Shown: in pieces, positions 1-6,668 of the stretch | Layout: each line of letters starts with the position of its first letter | Position numbering within the stretch: position 1 is the first letter of the stretch | Assembly: GCA_027858325.1 (NCBI GenBank) | Contig: JAQICU010000142.1 | Span: forward strand, 1 to 8,870 | Reading direction: 5' to 3' | DNA: 8,870 nt | DNA from: Candidatus Cloacimonadota bacterium | GTDB taxonomy: Bacteria; Cloacimonadota; Cloacimonadia; Cloacimonadales; TCS61 | Position numbers and translations under genes: made by a program | Notes under the pieces: generated by a model | The model's database searches: none | What the model saw: only the letters and a program-made list of their open reading frames with translations | What the model was told of the DNA's origin: nothing

Positions 1-9
1 TGATGTCTT

Positions 10-34
10 AAGAGCAATTTTTATTGCTCTTTTT
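10..34 (+). terminator. Rho-independent terminator of an upstream + strand gene
   Basis: A perfect stem (AGAGCAAT at 11-18 with ATTGCTCT at 23-30, extended by A10-T31) closes a TTTT loop and runs into T's at 31-34, the form of an intrinsic terminator read on the + strand. It implies a + strand gene ending at or just left of the window edge; TGA at 1-3 or TAA at 9-11 could be its stop, but this cannot be decided here. Read on the - strand the same hairpin is followed only by TTAAGAC, so it would be a weak terminator for the plsC operon that converges on it. Confidence 0.75.
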
Positions 35-67
35 ACTCCAAAACAAAAGCCTGAATTTTTTGCTATT

Positions 68-664
68 CTAACATTCATTTTTTAATCCATATATCTTTTC
101 CATAACAATACTTGCTAAATTCTTATAACTTTCTTTAGTATTTTTCATTTCAGCAAATGATTTTACTTTTATCTTCTCTCCAATAACAATTTTAAGTCTT
201 TCTTTTCCCAGAAAACACTTCAGGAAATTTGTTGAATTATGAATGTATATTGGACAAATATCTTTTTTTGCTTCAATTGCAAATTTACCGATTCCAGATT
301 TTACACTACTCGATTTTCTTGTTCCTTCTGGAAATATTAGTATTGAATGTCCTTTTCTGAGTACAAGTTTTACCATCGTAATTGCAAATTTATCTATTCT
401 ACCGCGTTTGACAGGAATACAATTTAAAAATTTAAGAGAAGCTGCCATTAACTTATTTTTAAATAACTCCGCTTTTGCCAGATAATGAATTTCAGTTGGA
501 ATGATAGATCCAATAAATGGTGGATCAAATGCTGAAATATGATTTGCTGCAATGATGCAGTTAGAAAAATCATTTAACCGTTCGCTATTAATGATCTTTA
601 TTTTCCAAAAGATCTTCATATACACTCTTACACATGCCGTTATAAAAGCATAACTTTTACGCAT
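68..664 (-). CDS. plsC: 1-acyl-sn-glycerol-3-phosphate acyltransferase (PlsC family)
   Basis: This enzyme transfers an acyl chain to lysophosphatidic acid to give phosphatidic acid, at the inner face of the cytoplasmic membrane. The protein has 198 residues from the ATG at 664. It carries the catalytic HX4D motif (NHISAFD, H42 and D47) and the FPEGTR substrate-binding motif (about 112-117). The hydrophobic N-terminus is the likely membrane contact. Length is at the short end but normal for bacterial PlsC. A GTG two codons upstream (670-668) is also open, but it lies inside the Shine-Dalgarno-like GAGGTGA (673-667) that is well placed for the ATG, so I prefer the ATG. The start overlaps the cmk stop by 8 nt (ATGCGTAA), suggesting translational coupling. 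It is the last gene of the tgt-to-plsC run. A cmk-plsC pairing is common in bacteria. The acyl acceptor is inferred from the family; a related lysophospholipid acyltransferase is possible. Confidence 0.9.
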   Translation of the reverse strand: MRKSYAFITACVRVYMKIFWKIKIINSERLNDFSNCIIAANHISAFDPPFIGSIIPTEIHYLAKAELFKNKLMAASLKFLNCIPVKRGRIDKFAITMVKLVLRKGHSILIFPEGTRKSSSVKSGIGKFAIEAKKDICPIYIHNSTNFLKCFLGKERLKIVIGEKIKVKSFAEMKNTKESYKNLASIVMEKIYGLKNEC

Positions 665-1334
665 TCTCACCTCGCTTTATTACTGAATATATCATGTCTA
701 CTTGCTCATCAATTGACATTCCACTCGTATCTATTGGAATTGCATCAGTAGCCTGTTTCAATGGAGATATTTCGCGGTTAGAGTCATTTTCATCGCGCCA
801 AATCAGCTCTTCTTCAATCTCATCCATAGGAATAATCTCACCATTTTCTTTAGCTTCTTTCCATCTACGTGAAGCACGAGTTTTAACATCTGCGATCATA
901 AAGAACTTATAATCGGCATTTGGGAAAACAACTGTTCCAATATCTCTGCCATCCATGATTACACCGCCATTTTCTCCAATTTTTCGCTGCAATTCAACCA
1001 TCTTTTCTCGCACAATTCTGATTACTGCTATCTGGGAAGATAACTTTGTAATGTCCGCTTCTCTTATTCGTTCTGAAACATTTTTATCATTCAAGTATAC
1101 CCTATTCCCATCTTCTGCATATTCGATCTTGATGCTAATATTATCAAGCATGTTCTTTAGTGCAGCTTCATCATTCAGATTCACATTTTGCAATAGCGTA
1201 CACAACCCCGAAGCACGATACATTGCTCCTGTATCTATATAGACATATTTTAATTTTCTTGCCAATTGTTTTGCCGTTGTACTTTTTCCGGAAGCTGCGG
1301 GACCATCAATAGCAATCACAAATCTCTTATTCAT
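657..1334 (-). CDS. cmk: Cytidylate kinase
   Basis: Cytoplasmic (d)CMP kinase that phosphorylates CMP and dCMP with ATP, feeding CTP for RNA, DNA and phospholipid precursors such as CDP-diacylglycerol. The 225-residue protein shows the P-loop GPAASGKS (11-18), the DTGAMYRA segment (34-41), the DGRDIGTVVFP segment (128-138) of the CMP-binding region, and the conserved RDENDS...PLKQA.DA..IDTS block (180-204) typical of bacterial Cmk. Its length matches the family. The ATG at 1334 is preceded by AAGGAAAG at suitable distance and lies 9 nt after the stop of the DUF5683-type gene. The 3' end overlaps plsC by 8 nt. The link with plsC makes sense, since both supply the phospholipid pathway. Every expected motif is intact, and I see no reason to doubt the call. 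Confidence 0.97.
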   Translation of the reverse strand: MNKRFVIAIDGPAASGKSTTAKQLARKLKYVYIDTGAMYRASGLCTLLQNVNLNDEAALKNMLDNISIKIEYAEDGNRVYLNDKNVSERIREADITKLSSQIAVIRIVREKMVELQRKIGENGGVIMDGRDIGTVVFPNADYKFFMIADVKTRASRRWKEAKENGEIIPMDEIEEELIWRDENDSNREISPLKQATDAIPIDTSGMSIDEQVDMIYSVIKRGENA

Positions 1335-1343
1335 TTTCTTTCC

Positions 1344-1790
1344 TTAAAAATTATAACTTAATCCAACTGTATTATCTTCAAATTTAAGGTGGATCTTATT
1401 TTTTTTCTCTTCAAAATCAAATAGATGAGCATCAATATAGGAATCTATCGCGGATAAAAAAATAATTGTTCCAACCCAGAAGAAATCACTTTGTCGTCTT
1501 TCATAATATTTCACATACTCATTGTAATCTGTTTCTGACAAAGAAACCTTATATTTATCATAATATTTTTCCGCTTCAAGATGATGAAACGTTGCAAGAC
1601 CAATGAAGCTTCCTTCCATAGCAAATACGAGACCTGATTTAAGATATTTCCCGTTATATAACTGACCCCCTCCCGGAAAAATGCAGGAAAGGGCAGCTGC
1701 TTTAAGTGGTTGTTTATTCTTAATTTTCTCATCTGCTAGAAGAGATGTAAAGATAAGAATTAATGAGAAAATTATCGATAATTTACGCAT
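1344..1790 (-). CDS. Small exported DUF5683-type membrane protein, function unknown
   Basis: A 148-residue protein with a typical signal peptide: basic MRK, a hydrophobic stretch at 5-18, and a likely cleavage after A19 (SLLA|DEK). There is no lipobox cysteine. After a short charged linker comes a hydrophobic segment with the motif FPGGGQLYNGKYLKSG (38-53), which resembles the PG.GQ.YN..Y.KG signature of DUF5683 proteins, then a second hydrophobic stretch near 54-66 and a third near 103-116. A charged tail ends in VGLSYNF, which resembles the beta-strand-like C-terminus of outer-membrane-associated proteins. The family is common in Bacteroidetes and relatives and has no established function. 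The start overlaps the preceding stop by 8 nt (ATGCGTAA). No strong Shine-Dalgarno precedes it, only GAGAG further upstream, so translation probably depends on re-initiation from the upstream gene. Assignment to DUF5683 is from remembered motifs. Confidence 0.75.
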   Translation of the reverse strand: MRKLSIIFSLILIFTSLLADEKIKNKQPLKAAALSCIFPGGGQLYNGKYLKSGLVFAMEGSFIGLATFHHLEAEKYYDKYKVSLSETDYNEYVKYYERRQSDFFWVGTIIFLSAIDSYIDAHLFDFEEKKNKIHLKFEDNTVGLSYNF

Positions 1791-2727
1791 CTTTAAGTCT
1801 CTCTTTTAAGGTTTGGAAAAACAGTGGTATCATGATCTCGTGATGTCCGATAAAATAGAAACCTTTCCCTCCGCTTAATGTAGGACGATGAACAATATTG
1901 GTTCTGGGTCTGTACTGCATATTCATATCGAAAACAGCAGTATAGAAATTATTCAAAGGATAGCCCAGATTGCGAACAACTGTTACAGCTTTTAAAAAAA
2001 CTTCCGGTATAATAACTGCAGAACCAAAATTTAAAAAGACACCACCATTATTGAGTTCGATTAGATTATTGCAAAGAATCCTGAAATCACGCATTGAACA
2101 ATCACCAATAGCAGCTCCATCGGCTGTTTCATGTTGATGAACAATATCAGTTCCCAAGGCAATGTGCACTGTGAACGGAATTCCCAATTCATAAGCATTA
2201 GCAAAAAGTGAGAGATGATTGTTTTCTGCTTTTGTTTCTACTAATTCTTTCCCGATCGCCTCTCCGTAACCAAGTTTTTTATAAGCAGAACTAACAATTT
2301 TATTGATCCCGTCACAGGTCTCTTTTGCCATCCCAAATTCACCTGTTTCCAAAGCAATTGCCACATCTTCAGAAGTTTCACCAAATCTGGCAATTTCATA
2401 ATCATGAATTACAACTGAACCATTCGAGGCTAATGCTGTTATTAGACCTAATTCCATCATTTCAATTATAATTGGTGCTAATCCACATTTAATCACATGA
2501 CCACCCATTGCAACAATAACAGGTTTATCATTTTTAAAGGCTTGAACACATTTATCCAATAGTTCATTAAAATCTTTTGCTTTTAGAATATCAGGTAATG
2601 ATTGAGTAAATTCTTTAAAACTATTTATACCAGGCTTAGAAAAGTTGCTTTTCTTCACCAGACTTGATCTATCTTTGATCGAGTATTTTTTTAAATTAGA
2701 AAGGTCTATCTCGGTAAATCTACTCAT
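1783..2727 (-). CDS. Conserved protein of unknown function, possibly deoxyhypusine-synthase-like fold
   Basis: A 314-residue soluble protein without signal peptide or membrane segment. I do not recognise an experimentally named family. Visible landmarks are a glycine-rich turn after a beta-strand, VIVAMGGHVIKCGLAP (70-85), then LASNGSVVIHDYEIARFGE (99-117), GEFGMAKET (129-137), a histidine- and acid-rich stretch HIALGTDIVHQHETADG (188-204), a second glycine-rich strand GGVFLNFGSAVIIPE (228-242), and RPTLSGGKGFYFIGHHE (281-297). The alternation of hydrophobic strands and Gly turns suggests a Rossmann-like nucleotide-binding fold; the order of elements loosely recalls deoxyhypusine synthase, but this is inference and that enzyme's known active-site pattern is not evident. 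The ATG at 2727 has GGAG seven bases upstream, overlapping the last codons of tgt, and the intergenic gap is 4 nt. The 3' end overlaps the next gene by 8 nt. Tight linkage to tgt and cmk suggests a cytoplasmic metabolic role. Confidence 0.85.
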   Translation of the reverse strand: MSRFTEIDLSNLKKYSIKDRSSLVKKSNFSKPGINSFKEFTQSLPDILKAKDFNELLDKCVQAFKNDKPVIVAMGGHVIKCGLAPIIIEMMELGLITALASNGSVVIHDYEIARFGETSEDVAIALETGEFGMAKETCDGINKIVSSAYKKLGYGEAIGKELVETKAENNHLSLFANAYELGIPFTVHIALGTDIVHQHETADGAAIGDCSMRDFRILCNNLIELNNGGVFLNFGSAVIIPEVFLKAVTVVRNLGYPLNNFYTAVFDMNMQYRPRTNIVHRPTLSGGKGFYFIGHHEIMIPLFFQTLKERLKDA

Positions 2728-2731
2728 GTTT

Positions 2732-3844
2732 TTACTCCATGATTAAATCGAGTTTCTCTGCATACTCTTTATTGAATGCAGCATAATTACCATCCAGAAT
2801 GGCTGCTCTTGCTTTTGTAACAAGATCCAAATAGAAATGCAGACTGTGAATGGAAGCTAACCGCATTCCCAAGAATTCATTAACATTAAACAAGTGTCGA
2901 ACATAAGCACGTGAGAAATTCCGGCAAGTATAACATTGGCAATTTTCATCAATTGGTGAGAAATCCTCTTTATATCTGGCAGATTTGATTATCATTTTCC
3001 CATTCCAGGTATAGACAGTTCCCTTTCTTGCATTCCTGGTCGGCATCACGCAATCGAACATATCAATACCATTTTGAATGTTCTTCAGCAAGTCTCCCGG
3101 AGTTCCAACTCCCATTAAATATCTGGGTTTTTCCATAGGTAGAACATTATTGAGGAATTTTGTGATCTTGAACATATCTTCTTTCTTTTCACCAACTGCA
3201 AGTCCACCAATTGAATAACCCGGAAAATCCATCTCTATCAATTTTTTAGCACTTTCATCACGCAGATCTTTGTAAATGCCGCCTTGCACAATTCCGAATA
3301 ATGCCTGTTGCTCAGTATTTTTGTGAACAGCCTTCCCTCTTGCAGCCCAATCCAGAGTTGTTTTTAATGAATCTGCCACATATTTTTTAGTAGCCGGATA
3401 TGGAGGACATTCATCGAAGGACATGATAATATCAGCTCCAATTGCATTTTGAATCTCAATCACTTTTTCCGGTGTGAACATATGATAGCTTCCATCGATA
3501 TGAGATTGGAAACGAACTCCTTCCGGAGTGATCTTGCGCAGTCCTGCCAAGCTCATTACCTGGAAACCACCGCTATCTGTAAGGATTGGTTTATTCCAAC
3601 CCATAAACTTATGCAAACCGCCCGCTTTTTTTATCAGTTCATGTCCGGGTCGCAAATAAAGATGATATGTATTTCCTAAAATTATTTGTGCTTTAACATT
3701 ATTCAGATCTTGAGGATCTAAAGTTTTAACTGTTGCCCGTGTGCCAACCGGCATAAATATTGGTGTCTTAATTTCACCGTGAGGAGTCTGTAATATACCT
3801 GCTCTTGCTGTTCCGCTAGTAGCTTCAAGTTTAAATTCGAAAAT
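2732..3844 (-). CDS. tgt: Queuine/preQ1 tRNA-guanine transglycosylase with apparent AUU start
   Basis: Tgt exchanges the wobble guanine of GUN-anticodon tRNAs for preQ1 in queuosine synthesis. With the start at 3844 the protein has 370 residues, the normal bacterial length. Visible are PILTDSGGFQ (D90), FDECPPYP (D144), GGLAVGE (213-219), the nucleophile in DMFDCVMPTRNARKG (D264), and the zinc site C302-x-C304-x2-C307 with H333; the C302-to-H333 spacing of 31 matches what I recall for Zymomonas Tgt. The first conventional start, ATG at 3754, would drop 30 residues that are clearly Tgt-like (FEFKLEATSGTARAG, then TPHGEIKTPIFMPVGT). No ATG, GTG, TTG or CTG lies in frame between it and the TAG at 3858-3856. 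ATT at 3844-3842 sits where the family has its first Met and is six bases after AGGAG, so I choose it. A sequencing or assembly error in one base is the alternative. First gene of the compact operon; rseP lies 146 bp upstream. Confidence 0.93.
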   Translation of the reverse strand: MFEFKLEATSGTARAGILQTPHGEIKTPIFMPVGTRATVKTLDPQDLNNVKAQIILGNTYHLYLRPGHELIKKAGGLHKFMGWNKPILTDSGGFQVMSLAGLRKITPEGVRFQSHIDGSYHMFTPEKVIEIQNAIGADIIMSFDECPPYPATKKYVADSLKTTLDWAARGKAVHKNTEQQALFGIVQGGIYKDLRDESAKKLIEMDFPGYSIGGLAVGEKKEDMFKITKFLNNVLPMEKPRYLMGVGTPGDLLKNIQNGIDMFDCVMPTRNARKGTVYTWNGKMIIKSARYKEDFSPIDENCQCYTCRNFSRAYVRHLFNVNEFLGMRLASIHSLHFYLDLVTKARAAILDGNYAAFNKEYAEKLDLIME

Positions 3845-3850
3845 AATATA

Positions 3851-3855
3851 CTCCT
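3851..3855 (-). promoter_or_regulatory. Shine-Dalgarno site that fixes the tgt start
   Basis: AGGAG on the - strand lies six bases before the ATT codon at 3844-3842 and more than 90 bases before the first ATG. Its position, together with the in-frame TAG that overlaps its first two bases' codon (3858-3856 reading AAT AGG, TAG at 3856-3854 in the tgt frame), leaves only a few codons in which tgt can begin. This supports translation from the ATT. Confidence 0.7.
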
Positions 3856-3858
3856 ATT

Positions 3859-3921
3859 TTAACCTTGAAAGGATTTCTCTCTATCCTTCTCCCTACATAA
3901 TCCTTTTAAGGTTTCTTTCAT
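3859..3921 (-). CDS. Possible 20-codon leader ORF before tgt
   Basis: An ATG at 3921-3919 opens a 20-residue frame (MKETLKGLCREKDREKSFQG) ending in TAA at 3861-3859, three bases before the AGGAG of tgt. The frame contains the whole inverted repeat at 3861-3913, so ribosomes reading it would open that hairpin and stop beside the tgt start. Its own ribosome-binding site is weak (only AGG close to the ATG), the peptide is highly charged with no recognisable motif, and frames of this size arise by chance. I list it because of its position, not because of coding evidence. Confidence 0.2.
   Translation of the reverse strand: MKETLKGLCREKDREKSFQG
3861..3913. repeat. Imperfect 15-bp inverted repeat in the tgt leader
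   Basis: The arms AACCTTGAAAGGATT (3861-3875) and AATCCTTTTAAGGTT (3899-3913) are inverted copies with one difference, around a 23-base centre. In - strand RNA they form 6 + 8 base pairs around one A-C mismatch, ending five bases before the tgt Shine-Dalgarno. In + strand RNA the odd pair is a G-U wobble. The outer ten bases of the first arm also match, inverted, 3980-3989 just after the rseP stop, so a second, longer-range pairing is possible. No T-run follows on the - strand, so it is not an ordinary terminator for rseP. It may be a translational or RNA-processing element, or a small dispersed repeat. Confidence 0.55.
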
Positions 3922-3990
3922 TTACCTATACTCAATACCAATCTTAAATTTGCTAATTGCAGGATGTTGATAGAAGCGATTTCAAGGTTT

Positions 3991-5310
3991 CTATTTTCCA
4001 TTCTCGATCTGTACTTTGTTTTTTTTGATGGAACTACTGCGGCTGAATAATCTGCTGATATCATTCCAGAAAGCAAAGATCATAAGAAATACAAGTATGA
4101 AAAGCCCAAAGTTTTGCAATGCTATCTGAATTTTCATACCTAAAGGTTTCCTTCTGATCCCTTCTATAACGCAGAAAAAAATATGGCCGCCATCCAGGAT
4201 TGGAATTGGGAGTAAATTCATGATCATTAAGATTATACTAATAGCTGCAAAAAAAGAAAGGATGTTATCTAAACCCTTTTCAGCTGTTTGAATGGACATT
4301 GTATAGATCATCACAGGTCCACCAAGATTATTCTTGATCGCACCTGGATTTGTTATCAATTTATATAGCATAGCATAATTCAGATATACAAAGCTAATAG
4401 TTCCAATCGTACCGTATTTTACAGATTCCAATAAATTATATTTCTCTACATATTTTACAGGCATGTATTGTGTGATCCCGATAATTCTGTTATTATCTAG
4501 AATGTTCTCTTCCGGTGCTAAAGTTTTTTCAAAGATATCATTACCGCGTTTTATCTTAAGTGTAATCAATTCATTCTCATTTGTAGTTATCGCAGTACGC
4601 ATTTCATACCAATTATTTACGTCTTTCCCATCAACCGACAAAACTTCATCATTATCCATTAAGCCTGCCTTGTACGCTGCCATACCGGGTGCCACTTCTC
4701 CAATAATAGCAGGAACTAACGGCAAAATTTCAGTTGCCCAGATCATAGGTTCAACTTCATTATTTGTAATTAGAATTTGTTCGTTATTTCGTTCAATTAG
4801 AAATGTATTCTCTTCATCAACTCTTGTATTCTGTATTATCTGCGTCCAGCCAATGACATCTTTCTCATTTACTTGTATGATCGTATCATTTTCTTGTACG
4901 AATTCAGCATAATTTGCACTGACTTCTCCCACAATTGGAAGCTGATCTTCGAAATGTTTGCCGATTGCAAAGGAGAGTATGAAAATAAGCAGAGCTAAAA
5001 TAAAATTAGCAAAAGGTCCGGAAAAAGCAATAATTGCACGTTGCCACCACAATTTTGTTTTGATTGATTTTTCTGTATCTTCAACCTTCTCATCCGGATT
5101 TTCACCTTTCATCTTTAAATATCCACCCAGCGGGATCAATGAAATTCTGTATTCTGTCTGCCCTTTTTTAAAAGCTAATAATTTGGGTCCAAATCCGATA
5201 GAAAATTTCTCGACCTCTACTTTGAATATTCGTGCAGCTATGAAATGACCAAATTCATGAACTGTTACTAAAATTCCCAAAGCTACAATAGCACCAATTA
5301 TATTAAACAT
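3991..5310 (-). CDS. rseP: RIP site-2 zinc metalloprotease, RseP family
   Basis: Inner-membrane protease that cuts transmembrane segments of substrates such as anti-sigma factors (regulated intramembrane proteolysis) or remnant signal peptides. The 439-residue protein has HEFGH (18-22) in the first membrane helix for zinc binding and catalysis, a second hydrophobic helix around 95-116 after SGPFANF, a degenerate PDZ-like stretch about 125-185, a clearer PDZ domain about 200-265 (IIGEVAPGMAAYKAGL, then GDEVLSVDG-like NDEVLSVDG), and NLLPIPILDGG (365-375), which supplies the third zinc ligand D373, followed by a last helix about 401-416. Length matches tandem-PDZ RseP. The ATG at 5310 follows AAAGGAG with a 4-nt gap. 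In many bacteria rseP sits beside dxr or bam genes; none is seen here, and its upstream neighbour is a divergent peptidase gene. The substrate cannot be told from the sequence. Confidence 0.95.
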   Translation of the reverse strand: MFNIIGAIVALGILVTVHEFGHFIAARIFKVEVEKFSIGFGPKLLAFKKGQTEYRISLIPLGGYLKMKGENPDEKVEDTEKSIKTKLWWQRAIIAFSGPFANFILALLIFILSFAIGKHFEDQLPIVGEVSANYAEFVQENDTIIQVNEKDVIGWTQIIQNTRVDEENTFLIERNNEQILITNNEVEPMIWATEILPLVPAIIGEVAPGMAAYKAGLMDNDEVLSVDGKDVNNWYEMRTAITTNENELITLKIKRGNDIFEKTLAPEENILDNNRIIGITQYMPVKYVEKYNLLESVKYGTIGTISFVYLNYAMLYKLITNPGAIKNNLGGPVMIYTMSIQTAEKGLDNILSFFAAISIILMIMNLLPIPILDGGHIFFCVIEGIRRKPLGMKIQIALQNFGLFILVFLMIFAFWNDISRLFSRSSSIKKNKVQIENGK

Positions 5311-5448
5311 ATAACTCCTTTAATAAATCACATTATTATTCAAATCCTTTCAAACTACTCTATAGGTCAAGTTTTTTGCTTGTTTCCTGATTTTAATTGA
5401 CATATTTCACACCTACACCAAAAAAGCAAACAATATGGAATATTTAAT
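5311..5448. promoter_or_regulatory. Divergent intergenic region between rseP and the M23 lipoprotein gene
   Basis: Both flanking genes start outward from this 138-bp stretch, so it must hold promoters in both directions unless transcription comes from elsewhere. On the + strand TTGACA occurs at 5397-5402, but 17 bases on there is only an A-run. On the - strand TTGACC occurs at 5370-5365, again without a good -10 at the usual distance. I therefore name no promoter. The 12-mer TTGAAAGGATTT (- strand, 5353-5342) is repeated in the tgt leader on the + strand (3865-3876). Confidence 0.5.
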
Positions 5449-6654
5449 ATGAAGAAAGTTGTATTATTGATAATTGTTATTTTGTTGTTATTGGCTTGTA
5501 CAAAAACGGAAAAGGAACCGCTGGAAGTGATCGATCCCTATATCTATAAAACAGGTGTGCTAGAAGAAGGTGAAACACTTGCAAATGCGCTGATGGATGA
5601 AGGATTGAATAATGGATTAGTTTACAAGCTTGTTAATAAACTGGATACACTCTATAATCTTAGACGTGCTCATCCCAACGATAGTTTTACTGTTAAATTA
5701 GATTCTCTTAAAATCCTTCATGAACTCAGTTTTAGACCAAACCAGATTCATAATTACAGAATTATTAGAGACACTTCCGATGTTTATTATTCTCAAATTG
5801 ATACACTGAAATTAGTAACAGAAATATTTGTTTCTGAAGGCGAAATAGGATCTTCATTATGGCAGGGCATGAGCGATGAAGGAATTGATGCTGCAACTAT
5901 TGTTATGTTCACACAGATATTCCAATGGGATATAGATTTTTTTATAGATCCGCAAAAAGGAGATAAGTTCCATGTTGTTTACGAAAAAAATATGGATGCA
6001 GATGGAAATTTCGTAAAATCAGGAAATATCATTGCTGCAAAATATTCCAGTAAAGGTTATAATGAGATCGCTTATAGATATACAAATAAAAAAGAAGAAA
6101 TACGATATTATGATAACAAGGGAAAATGTATCCAAAAAGCATTCCTGAAATCACCTCTAAACTATAGAAGGATCTCATCATATTTTGGAAGCCGATATCA
6201 TCCAATAAGCAAAAAAACGAGATTCCATAATGGCGTAGATTATGCAGCTTCTTATGGAACCCCTGTTGAAGCTTCTGCTGATGGAACAATTATTCATAGA
6301 GGTTGGAAAGGTGGACACCCAACTGTTAACGGGCAAAAAGGCGGATATGGCAGAACCATCATAATACGACATGGAAATGGATACAAAACACTTTACGGTC
6401 ACCTGAGCAATTATGGAAAATACCGGGTAGGTGATAGAGTTAAGCAGCACGATGTTGTTGGCTATGTAGGATCAACAGGGCTATCTACCGGTAACCATCT
6501 GCATTATACTATCTATCATCACAATCAACCAATCAACCCTCTAAGATTAAAGAACGTTTCAGGTCCTCCAGTCCCCAAAAATGAGATGGATGAATTCTTG
6601 TCGTCAATAAAAAGTTTACAAAGATATTTCATCTACGGATCAACAATGGATTAG
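5449..6654 (+). CDS. Lipoprotein M23 family metalloendopeptidase, MepM-like
   Basis: A peptidoglycan peptidase that probably cleaves peptide cross-links in the periplasm. The 401-residue protein starts with a lipoprotein signal (hydrophobic 4-16, lipobox LLAC with C17; T at +2 gives no inner-membrane retention signal by the E. coli rule, so outer-membrane attachment is likely). Residues about 30-90 resemble the OapA/LysM-like module of MepM, about 125-195 the helical-plus-strand middle domain of such enzymes (SLWQGMSDEGI, then DFFIDPQKGDKFHVVYE), and about 250-360 is the LytM/M23 domain. Metal ligands are H260 and D264 (FHNGVDYA) and H352 (HLHY); H318 (YGHLS) and H350 are the catalytic histidines. 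All are present, so it should be active, unlike EnvC/NlpD-type activators. The ATG at 5449 is chosen because the signal peptide follows at once; only a weak GGA precedes it. Peptide-bond specificity is not evident. Confidence 0.92.
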   Translation: MKKVVLLIIVILLLLACTKTEKEPLEVIDPYIYKTGVLEEGETLANALMDEGLNNGLVYKLVNKLDTLYNLRRAHPNDSFTVKLDSLKILHELSFRPNQIHNYRIIRDTSDVYYSQIDTLKLVTEIFVSEGEIGSSLWQGMSDEGIDAATIVMFTQIFQWDIDFFIDPQKGDKFHVVYEKNMDADGNFVKSGNIIAAKYSSKGYNEIAYRYTNKKEEIRYYDNKGKCIQKAFLKSPLNYRRISSYFGSRYHPISKKTRFHNGVDYAASYGTPVEASADGTIIHRGWKGGHPTVNGQKGGYGRTIIIRHGNGYKTLYGHLSNYGKYRVGDRVKQHDVVGYVGSTGLSTGNHLHYTIYHHNQPINPLRLKNVSGPPVPKNEMDEFLSSIKSLQRYFIYGSTMD

Positions 6655-6668
6655 ACCAAATAATTTTG

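Noticed and set aside
664..670. GTG at 670 as start of plsC
   Set aside because: It falls inside the GAGGTGA that best serves the ATG at 664 and would leave no Shine-Dalgarno for itself.
3755..3844. A frameshift or truncation of tgt at its 5' end
   Set aside because: The missing N-terminus is present in the same frame without any stop or shift; only the start codon is unusual.
3861..3913. Intrinsic terminator between rseP and tgt
   Set aside because: On the - strand the hairpin is followed by AAAATAGGAG, not a T-run. On the + strand there is a mildly T-rich tail but no + strand gene to terminate.
3845..3990. A preQ1 riboswitch upstream of tgt
   Set aside because: The gap has no C-rich loop plus A-rich tail arrangement of the preQ1-I class that I can recognise, and the visible hairpin is a plain long inverted repeat.
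4463..4912. 149-codon open frame on the + strand, antisense to rseP
   Set aside because: It lies wholly opposite the PDZ region of rseP, whose frame carries all family motifs; the antisense peptide has no recognisable domain and no good ribosome-binding site.
5397..5402. TTGACA as -35 box of the M23 lipoprotein gene
   Set aside because: The position 17 bases downstream is a run of A's, and the nearest TATAAT-like sequence is about 28 bases away.
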